Assembly (NCBI GenBank): GCA_001632425.1
Contig: KV425566.1
Location: 372,001-436,000 of the forward strand
Length of the DNA: 64,000 bases
Direction: 5' to 3'
Origin: Neolentinus lepideus HHB14362 ss-1
Taxonomy: Eukaryota; Basidiomycota; Agaricomycetes; Gloeophyllales; Gloeophyllaceae
Made by a program: the position numbers and the translations under genes. This document shows positions 56,315 to 64,000 of this stretch, one piece after another. Below the pieces are notes generated by a model. The model saw nothing but the letters and a program-made list of their open reading frames with translations. It did no database searches and was not told where the DNA came from. Each line of letters begins with the position of its first letter. Within the stretch, counting starts at the first letter, position 1.

Positions 56315-59300
56315 ATGCAGGCACAGACCACCAGGACGTCTCAGACACAAGTCAGGACCGTGGCCTTAACGTGCTGCCTTTCGGTATTAACGTCTCGTCG
56401 TGTAGTTGACTGCGAGCCAGAGTCTGGCCTGCGTACAGACACTATTGAAGGCAGGATTAGGATGTATCACATATCTACGGTATGATGGACCATTCACAGT
56501 CTATTAAATATGGCTTACTGACTGCTCAACAGAAATTTGCTCCCGGCTGACAACTTCAGCGAAAGTAAATTGAACAGCTCTATCGCGCAGTCCTGCACCT
56601 GACGAAGTCCCAGGCTATTTGATGACCAGCAATGAACCCGCATCTCAATCGATTGATAGTCACAACTCTTTCTCGTCTGAGTGCAGCTCTAGACGGAACA
56701 TAAGTGGATTCAAGATAATGACAGTGACGCGTGGATTCACGGAGGAAGCGGACAAATTGCTGGATTTCCTAGTGCGTGCTTCCGCGGTGGCAGTGTGTGA
56801 TTATTCATAGTATATATGCGCTTAGGAGAGCGGTATATTTGATGCACTGCAGAAGCAGTATTTACGCAGCTTCATCTTCGCTGTATATCTCGTGCGTTGT
56901 CACCAGCGCGTGTTGCGTTGTCCCCTCCCTGAACTGTTTTCTAGGATTCCCAAGATCCCAACAAGTAGGAGTATATATGCGCAATTAAATGCCCAATCTG
57001 CTGACAGTTTCATAGCATCGTTGAAGCATACACTTTTAACTTCAATGTATGCGCCTGTTTTTTGTTCCAAATATGACTCTGATATACGTTCGCAGTACTA
57101 TACTCCTCCTGGAAGCTCCGCGGCTATCCCAATCATGTCTCTGGGCGATGACTTAATGAAGTTGTCTCTGGATCAGGACCGTTGTAAGGATGCTGATCCC
57201 GTTGCCGAAGCAATCAAGCAAGGTAAGGCCCCGACGCTGGGGGAAGTGAAAAGGAGCGTCAAGGTACGTCAGGACTTCGGTTTCTCTCTTGAAACTCTTG
57301 ACTCATCTGCTGAAAGATGCTGGTCAAAAACCTCATACAGGCTACGACACAGATGGATGCCTTGCCAAGTAGGCTCATTTGGAGTCGATATATGCGCACA
57401 GCTAACCCTTGCATAGGGCGACGATACGCTACATTCAAATTATTTTATCACGATCATACTCCAGATGACTATGAACCACCTCATTTCCGTGCCGGCGACG
57501 TCGAAAAGGACAGGTGGTACTTCGCTACCCACGACAAGCACGAGACACCAGAGAAGTGCAGCGTCGGCCGCTTAGAGACTGGTTGGCATGGGTAAGTGAT
57601 AACTATTATTTTGAACATTAGCTTGCATCCCTAAGTAGTGATGCAGGGTGGATGTCCGTATCGCGTCTGTGTCAGCATATTTACCTTCCATGGAAGACAA
57701 CAACGCCGCATTTGCTGGGACTTGTGGACCTTTAGCCAAAGGTGCACCGACTCTGACGCCGGCCGAAGAAGCGGCGACTAGAGCTCAAGAGATTGAGCTA
57801 CAGGCAAAGGATGCAGAGAAAAGATGCGTCATATGGGATGCGGAAGACGGACTCACGGACATGGATGCTGATGGCGAGGACGATCCCGACCATTATATCG
57901 AGGGCAAAGCAACCTCGGAAGCCGCTGAGCCATTAGGCGTCAGGAATGCAACTGGTGATATTGTCCCGATAACCAAAGACACGGCGAAATCTCGGTCAGA
58001 ACACGCGAACAAGGGAGGATGCCGAGCTAATCTCAACGAAGATGGCCCCATTTTTGTTGGAGTGTCCGAAAGCGTTCCTAGTCAAGTCGGACAACTCGTA
58101 AGGCCTAGCTTCCTATTGCTAGCCTGGCTTGACTGACGCCCCAAAAGAATCTGCAGAATGGCATGGGGAATACAGGAGACATACCTGAGACGCAGCCTCT
58201 ATCGTACACCCAGCGACCATGTGAGGAGCAAGCGATGGAAGCCGAAGATAACACTTGTTCCAGATTTCCCTCACTTCCGCCTTCGGATTTGACTGAAGAC
58301 GAAGATGTCATCATGCCTGCCTCGGAGAGCCAGGTGGACACATTAATGCTCATGGAGAATCTGGCGGCCGGGAAGAGTGCCATGACGGAAGAATTGGGCG
58401 ACTCTGAAATGCTAGGTTCGTCTCAAACTGATCTTTCGATGCCGCCTTACTTCCACCGATACTTTCGATTTAGATATAGAGACTCAGGTCATTCCCCAGT
58501 GTTCCTATACCGAGGACACAATCGAGTCTTTCGAGGACAAAACACTCGCTGTGTCTCCGGGACGCGTGTCGGTTGACTCCAAAGTCGCAGACGGAGTATT
58601 GGACAAAGGTCTGGACTGCGAGTGCGGTGTACAAGTGAGAACACCTACCACAGCGTCGGATCCAAGTTCGATTGCTCATCCAACATCGCAGACTGATGAC
58701 GATCAATGCTGGTGTGATTCTTGTGGTCGATGGTATCATGTTTGGTATGTGCCTCGTCACTCAAAGGTATCGGTGTGGGTAAATGCTGAGCCATATCATA
58801 GGTGCATGGGGTGTGCAGCATGGTTCACTGTCGCTAAACTCGTGAGATTAACAGCATACAGATATCACTCTTCTAAGGACAAGCGACTACCTGAAAAGTT
58901 CCTGTGCTTTGATTGTCGTGTGCGGGCGGACCAAAACTGGGACCTGATTGTCGTTCATGACCTCTATCCCAGTATGATTGCCAAGTTTAAGGATCTCGCT
59001 TTATTCAGGTCCGCGTCTGCTCATGTAGTGTTGATATACTCATGTAGTATAACAGGAGAGTCATCAAGCTTGCGGAGGTCCATGATCCAGAATCATTGTC
59101 TGAGTTTCACAAAATCATTGGTGAGTCTTTCACCATGTCATTACGATGCTAACTGTCTGTGGTAGTAGAGATTGAAGCAGCCGTCGCGGGTCAACTCTTC
59201 AAGAGATTGGAAGTCGAAGGTAACACTTGCTTATTCAGAAACTACTCTCCTTGAAGTCATTTCCTTGACTGGCGTATCAGGTTTCATCGAAGAGGTCTCG

Positions 59301-59888
59301 AGCGAGACGGATGATGTTGGCTTGCTCGACGCTCGCGGCCGTGCGGCTAAGAAGAAAGCGAAAGGGAAGCAGCCGAAGCGCAAGAACTTGCAAAAAAAGT
59401 CGTATAGATTCGTTCGTGCCTCGAAACGGGGCACGGCCTATCAGGATTACTTCAACCCTGACCCTGACGTAGAGAAGCGAATCCTTGGATTGTCTGAATT
59501 AGTTCGTAATGGCCGTGTCCCACTTTATGTTGGGGTCTCATGCCAACACGACAGCGCCCGAAACACAAGCTTCGTCAACTGCGTAGTGGAAAGATTGATC
59601 ATGCACAGTACGGTCTTCATATTTCATATTCACGTGCGTCTGCGAGTTCCACGTATTCTACATCCTTGCAGGTCCTTCAAGCCCAAAACGAATGATCAGA
59701 TGCACGCCCTTCCAGATGTTCATGTTAGCTCGCAAACGCAAGCCGAAACACAAGCTATCGCGAACCAGCCTGTGCAAACTCCCCAGGACAGTGATCTCAA
59801 GCGCAAGTCGAGTTCTTCGGACGACCAGGCGAGTCCCAATAAGAAAGTCAAGATCTCTGTCGTGGCTGGCATCGATCTTGGGGATTGA
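56315..59888 (+). CDS. HOP1: Hop1-like meiotic HORMA/PHD-finger protein
   Basis: Hop1/HORMAD organises meiotic chromosome axes and promotes interhomolog recombination. The N-terminal HORMA domain has to be assembled from small exons: MQAQTTRTSQTQ, SLACVQTLLKAGLGCITYLR, NLLPADNFSES, YLMTSNEPASQSIDSHN, NISGFKIMTVTRGFTEEADK, SGIFDALQKQYLRSFIFAVY, IVEAYTFNFN, YYTPPGSSAAIP, MLVKNLIQATTQMDALP and YATFKLFYHDHTPDDYEPPH. The safety-belt region KCSVGRLETGWHG and VDVRIASVSAYLP complete it. After an acidic linker, a PHD-like finger (CWCDSCGRWYHVWC then LPEKFLCFDC, about 58710-58915) and a helical segment GQLFKRLEVEGFIEEV follow. The end is basic (KKKAKGKQPKRKNLQKKSYR) and Ser/Gln-rich; TGA is at 59886-59888. 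HORMA-PHD order is as in yeast Hop1. Confidence 0.88.
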
Positions 59889-60403
59889 ATTGGCTTGCTG
59901 TGCTTCTCTGTTGATCGTCTTCTTCTGCAGTGCTCGACTTTCTAGCTGTCTTTGGTCTACCTTGCTTTGGCGATCCTTACTAGGGGTTCTTTCTCAATCT
60001 GCTGTGTTTATCGGACCGACGGCAATCTCACGCCTTCCCCTCGGTATCAACCCTCCGTGTGTAACTTTTGAGCCGCGCAATTTCCACTGGACTGTGTAAC
60101 GTATACTAAACCTCGTGTAAAATGTATGTCGCAGTAGATCCGAAAGAATGTTACTGTTCATGCATTGCAAAGCGTGATCTTCGATAATGTTCGATGGAGA
60201 CGATCATTTCTCGTTGATGTCACCTTGAGTGCGAGTCGTTAATAGTGTTCTGTCGGTGTGACAAGTTGAATCATAACCACACATGTGCCCGAGGCTCTTA
60301 TCTGCGAAGTCAGAGACGTCGTACACGTGTGAAGGGCCCCAAATAATCACATTATCAAAATGATCGGACTGCTTATATATATCGCTCAAGCCGCTAAAGC
60401 AAG
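59889..60403. other. Intergenic with TATA-like element
   Basis: This holds the 3' end of HOP1 and the promoter of the dioxygenase gene. TATATATA lies at about 60373-60380, roughly 25 bp before that gene's first ATG. Confidence 0.5.
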
Positions 60404-61737
60404 ATGTCCGCAAACATCGTCATCCCACCAGGGCATTGCATCGGCATGGCCACAATGACCACGATCATCGAGTCAACGTTTCGGAAGCTGGAACTACGTA
60501 CGGCATATGGACCTGTGTACCGTACTGTGTCCACCGCACCTCCAAGGGAATGCACAGCGGACGAAGTACCGATCATCGATCTGCAAGGAATATATGGTGG
60601 TTTGGATGACCGCAAGAAGGTGGCATCCCAAATCAAGAAAGCAGCTGAGGAAACCGGGTTCTTCTACGTAAAGAATCATGGTATTAGCGAGAACATCATA
60701 GATGCAGCTCGGGTACAGGCCCTAAAGTGCGCTGATAGCTGGTCAAGCTCGGGCTTGAGTTCACGGGTATGGAAACAGCTTCTTCAAGCAGCCTGTGGAA
60801 ACCAAAGAATTAGTGACCCGAGCCAAATCCAAGTACTTCAACGGCTATTCACCTCCTGGGGCGAGCCACGCCAGCCCTAGCGAAAGTAAAGGCACGCTGT
60901 CTTTCGTGTACGGGAATTCAATACATTGGCTAATCATACACTGCCAGATGCGAGGGAGACGCTAGGTTGGAGGTACACACCCGAGTACGATCCTGATCCC
61001 AAAGACCTCAACGCCATACCGCCCGAGGTACAGCGTTATATTAGAGGCGAGGAGTTTGTGTGGGAAGGCACCGCCCATCTTCCCAATTTCAAAGAAGACG
61101 TGCTGCGCTATTGGCGGGCATGCTTGACACTGTCCAGGCGCCTGGTCCAGATATTCGCTCTAGCCCTGGACCTTGCTGAAGACTACTTTGATAGGGTTAC
61201 TACCTATCCAGGAGCCGATGGCGTTTTCAATTTCTATCCTGGCATGACACCGGAAGAAATAGAGAAGGCAGAAGACCAGGTCGGCCTGGGCTCACATACG
61301 GACCTGCAGTGTTTTACGCTATTGTGGCAGGATATGAATGGCGGCCTCCAGGTCTTGAAGGGTCAGGAGTGGCTTAAAGTCCCGCCGGTGGAAAAGACTT
61401 TTGTCATCAACATTGGAGATTATCTGATGCGGCTGACGAACGACCGGTTTATTTCCACTGTGCACCGAGTGTTCAACCACTGTCCGAATGACCGGTTGTC
61501 TATGCCGTTCTTCTTCGGTATGTCCACAGACAGGTCGTAGAACCCAGTCGTGCTGACCTACAGGTAGGCTTCAACTTCAACGAGACCTGTGGTGTTCTTC
61601 CGACATGCATTAGTGACGACAACCCGGCTAAATATCAGCCAATCACATGTGGGGATGTGAGTAATCCTGTAACATCACCGACTTCATAACAACATTAACG
61701 GTCGATGTAGTGGTGTCAATTGCGTTTCGAACAGTAA
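60404..61737 (+). CDS. 2-oxoglutarate/Fe(II) dioxygenase (isopenicillin-N-synthase-like)
   Basis: This is a non-haem iron oxygenase of the IPNS/DAOCS-like superfamily; the substrate is unknown. The N-terminal DIOX_N half has VPIIDLQGIYGGLDDRKKVA and EETGFFYVKNHGISENI. Splicing then gives FFKQPVETKELVTRAKSKYF, NGYSPPGASHASPSE and ARETLGWRYTPEYDPDPKDL. The catalytic half carries the metal triad in GLGSHTDLQCFTLLWQD (HxD) and STVHRV (distal His), with the 2-oxoglutarate-binding Arg in NDRLSMPFFFG. Two apparent frame breaks (near 60725 and 60905) vanish when GT..AG introns are removed, so the gene is intact. The last exons give FNFNETCGVLPTCI and DWCQLRFEQ with TAA at 61737. The first of several in-frame ATGs (60404) is taken as start. 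Confidence 0.87.
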
Positions 61738-61766
61738 GTAATCGAATTGTTGTCTGGAACGCGCAC

Positions 61767-62057
61767 TTACAGTTCGCAGAACTGAGCCGCAGTACTAATT
61801 CGGCATGATCCGCCAGGGACCAGGTGTGATGAAGATCGCCGGCTTGTGACCGGATGTCGCGACAGGGCTACTGCATCTGGAGTGTTATAAAATGAAGGTT
61901 CCCAATTGAATACACAGTCCGGGTCATGTTCTGGATCGGGGCCGGATGCAGCACAAACTGCAGATCGTGTGCGTCGTGGAGGGTCGATATCTCCGGGAGC
62001 TGTCATGAGTCGAGCAACGAGGATGAAAAGCGTTATGAAACATTGCCAATGAAACAT
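61767..62057 (-). CDS. Possible small secreted cysteine-containing protein, 96 aa
   Basis: The frame begins MFHWQCFITLFILVARLMTA, which looks like a signal peptide, and the remaining 76 residues include four Cys (VCAASGPD, DPDCVF, GGSCRIS, QFCEL). No family was recognised. The stop lies 30 bp beyond the stop of the plus-strand dioxygenase gene, so the two would be convergent and nearly touching. It could be chance; no homology or splicing supports it. Confidence 0.35.
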   Translation of the reverse strand: MFHWQCFITLFILVARLMTAPGDIDPPRRTRSAVCAASGPDPEHDPDCVFNWEPSFYNTPDAVALSRHPVTSRRSSSHLVPGGSCRISTAAQFCEL

Positions 62058-62770
62058 GGCGGTGTTTTCTAGATAGTCATGGAGATGCTGCGCAGCCTAG
62101 GGCGCGGTTTGAACGCGCAGGGCTTTCAGTTATGCCGAGTAGGTTGGTGAGACCTGATTGGTCGGCATCTATCTTACCTGAGCGTCGGGCACTGCCCGCC
62201 GAAACATGATGACCGAATCTGGCGTTCGAGGACATGCGTGAACGAGACAATATCAAACCCTGTGAATGGATCCGCCGAGGTGCTATGAAAGATAGCTTCA
62301 GTCAACTATTTGGACACTTGCATGGGACACACCGATACTCATGACGCCACATCGAAGGCGGCCGAAGATAGCAAGTAGCCTACCGCTGTACGGTTAGACA
62401 GATCACAGGTCCTATTCCCTGACGAGCAGTGGGAGATCGATGGGGCCTGGCCTGGCCTCAACTAGAATTGGGACGCCTCGACGCAATGGCACACGATCCG
62501 AACCGAGGACCCGCCATCAAACGACAGTTCGTATTCGCCAGAGCTAACCCTTCTGTGCCAGGGTCGATTTAGACTACCAAGTTTGCTACATACACCGATT
62601 TTATCACGGAGGCTTTGGGCCTGCTAAGACCTTGGTGCAATCGCGGCGGTTTCGGGGATAGAAGCCTCTACTAGGACACCTTCGCAAGCGCCCGCGGCCG
62701 CTATCCCATAGCGTAGGAGAAAACAGCGAAAGGCGACAGACTAATACTGAGCCTGCCCTAAAGTCACGTA

Positions 62771-63025
62771 CTATAACACCCGTCTGGGACCTGACGTTCC
62801 TTCTTCATCCCCTTGCCTTTTGGCAATTCGCTGTGCCTCGAAACCTCCACGGTCAGTGAGCTGCATGGCAAGGTTACCCGGAGATGGATCAGGGACGGCA
62901 TATGCACCCAGGTATCTCCCCATTGACCGATTCACGGCTCTGGGGTCGTTTGAAAGGTGTACATCTTGGTAGGAAAGTAACTGAATAGCCAAATTGTGTG
63001 AATGGCCACCGGCATATTTGTCATA
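62771..63025 (-). CDS. Unassigned gene fragment
   Basis: An open frame with gene-like composition reads LLPFYDKYAGGHSHNLAIQ, then DVHLSNDPRAVNRSMGRYLG, YAVPDPSPGNLAMQLTDRGG and FEAQRIAKRQGDEEGTSGPR to TAG. It has no in-frame ATG at its beginning and a stop just upstream, so it is either a last exon whose first exon I could not find, or a relic. No family was recognised. Confidence 0.3.
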   Translation of the reverse strand, partial: YDKYAGGHSHNLAIQLLSYQDVHLSNDPRAVNRSMGRYLGAYAVPDPSPGNLAMQLTDRGGFEAQRIAKRQGDEEGTSGPRRVL

Positions 63026-63284
63026 GAATGGAAGTAACGTAGCTTACTGAACCGACCGAACTACTGCGTATCAGAACATATCAGTGACAATTGTGATTGG
63101 TCGAGTTGGATGCGGGAAGGATTGGTCTGCCGGTCGGTCTAGACTACACGCGACCACACGCGACGCGTCCATTTTCGGGTCGACTTAGAAGTCCTATAGG
63201 CATAGCATCTCTCTCCCTTTCTTTTGGTGGTCTGTGAGCTTCAAGAGCGTTTCAAACTGTCAAGATCATTCAGTGACGACCTCA

Positions 63285-64000
63285 ATGTCGTACAAATTAT
63301 CAGCAACGTTGTCCGCCCACTCGGCCGATGTAAGTGACACAAGCTGTACAAGTGGACGCGCCATCTAACCGCTGATCCTAGGTCAGAGCTGTAGCTTCGC
63401 CGTCGAACGATCTCATTCTGTCGGGTTCTCGGGATTCGACAGCAATCTGCTGGAACAGGACGTCTGGCTCGTCCTTCACGAGCACGCATGTACTCAAAGC
63501 AGGCGATCGATTCGTGAACGCACTAACATATCTCCCTCCGTCCAAAGATGCTTCACAAGGCAAGGTCGAGTTCTGCTTGTGTCACCTTTGATATCTAAAT
63601 CCCGTTTCTTCTCTAGGATTTGTAGTTGCAGGAGGCCAAGACAAAATCATCAATGTCTTTGACATAGCCTCGGGCAATCCGGATCCTAAATATTCACTCA
63701 TTGGCCACTCAGATAATGTGTGCGCCTTGTATGCCCTCGCAAACGATACAATCATATCAGGCTCATGGGACAAGTAATGTAACGTTTGTCAAGCGATACG
63801 ACTGTGACTGACGAGCTATACAGGACTGCCAAAGTATGGAAGGACTTCCAACTAACATACGACCTCAAGGGCCATGTCCATTCTGTATGGACCGTTGTTG
63901 CCCTTGACAACGAACAATTTCTGACAGGTAATTTGGACGCGCAATTGCTCCTAGCAAAACTTGACGGTTTCTCAGGCTCCGCTGACAAAACGATCAAGCT
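63285..64000 (+). CDS. DOA1: DOA1/UFD3 (PLAA) WD40 protein, 5' part only
   Basis: Doa1/PLAA is a ubiquitin-binding Cdc48/p97 adaptor that controls ubiquitin homeostasis, mitochondrial protein turnover and lysophagy. The window contains only the N-terminal propeller blades: MSYKLSATLSAHSADVRAVA, SPSNDLILSGSRDSTAICW, GFVVAGGQDKIINVFDIASG, YSLIGHSDNVCALYALANDT, IISGSWDKTAKVWKDFQL and the start of the next blade (SADKTIKL) at the window end. Introns of about 50 nt fall at about 63331, 63565, 63775 and 63930. The remaining blades and the PFU and PUL domains lie beyond position 64000. The start ATG at 63285 agrees with the family N-terminus. Confidence 0.87.

Larger units (their letters stand above)
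61738..63284. other. Long weakly coding stretch before DOA1
   Basis: Only two small minus-strand frames deserve mention (listed separately). The rest, including 62060-62760, holds no supported gene. The last 100 bp are the DOA1 promoter. Confidence 0.4.

Noticed and set aside
56560..56620. Apparent frameshift in the Hop1-like N-terminus
   Set aside because: An intron from GTAAATTG to GTCCCAG with a CTGAC branch site joins the two frames in phase.
60725..60950. Apparent frameshifts in the dioxygenase gene
   Set aside because: Removing two GT..AG introns (one ending GGAAACAG before FFKQPVE, one from GTAAAG to TGCCAG) restores one frame, so the gene is intact.

Overview
This looks like the nuclear genome of a filamentous basidiomycete, probably an agaricomycete. 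Genes are dense, lie on both strands and are interrupted by many short introns (mostly about 45-90 nt, GT..AG). Base composition is balanced. Many products have typically fungal architecture, such as an alpha-beta fused tryptophan synthase, Vps54, Iml1, a Pcl-type cyclin and an Ecl1-like zinc protein. No rRNA, tRNA or CRISPR array was seen.

Layout. 0.4-5.5 kb: a triple-KH RNA-binding protein (-), a decayed ADGF-type adenosine deaminase (-), and a Csm1/Pcs1-like kinetochore protein (+). 5.6-11 kb: an ankyrin L-asparaginase (-) diverging from tryptophan synthase (+). 11.4-15.3 kb: VPS54 (+). 15.3-19 kb: a gene-poor stretch with a 1070-bp AT-rich fold-back DNA transposon flanked by TTA. 19-24.7 kb: an Ecl1-like zinc protein and a Gid7/WDR26 protein (both +). 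25.2-27.7 kb: elongin A, a previously hidden small membrane protein, and the splicing factor Cwf18/CCDC12 (all -). 27.8-31.5 kb: a pogo-like transposon with one internal stop codon. 31.7-33.2 kb: eIF2B-beta (+). 33.5-36.7 kb: GUF1 (-). 36.9-41.2 kb: a very large (-) gene. Correct splicing joins a CCCH zinc finger, a long disordered region, ankyrin repeats and a ClpB/Skd3-like AAA+ module in one frame.

41.4-45.8 kb: a glutaredoxin-like protein and an overlapping CCHC/PSP zinc-knuckle protein (+), a four-span membrane protein (-), and NatB catalytic subunit NAA20 (+). 45.8-50.8 kb: IML1/DEPDC5 (-), tail-to-tail with NAA20. 51-54 kb: a disordered protein and a signalling-mucin-like membrane protein (+). 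54.7-55.8 kb: a Pcl cyclin (-). 56.3-59.9 kb: a HORMA/PHD Hop1-like meiotic protein assembled from many small exons (+). 60.4-61.7 kb: a 2-oxoglutarate/Fe(II) dioxygenase (+). 61.7-63.3 kb: weak small ORFs. 63.3 kb to the end: the 5' part of DOA1/PLAA (+).

The genes do not form a metabolic cluster. They are housekeeping functions: translation initiation and mitochondrial translation, TORC1 control, GID and ubiquitin pathways, vesicle tethering, meiosis and amino-acid metabolism. They are interspersed with two DNA transposons and one dead gene. The most novel points are the CCCH-ankyrin-AAA+ fusion, the TTA-flanked fold-back element, the ADGF pseudogene with both HAGE-motif catalytic residues replaced, and small genes hidden by introns. 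All exon boundaries are hand-read predictions without transcript support.
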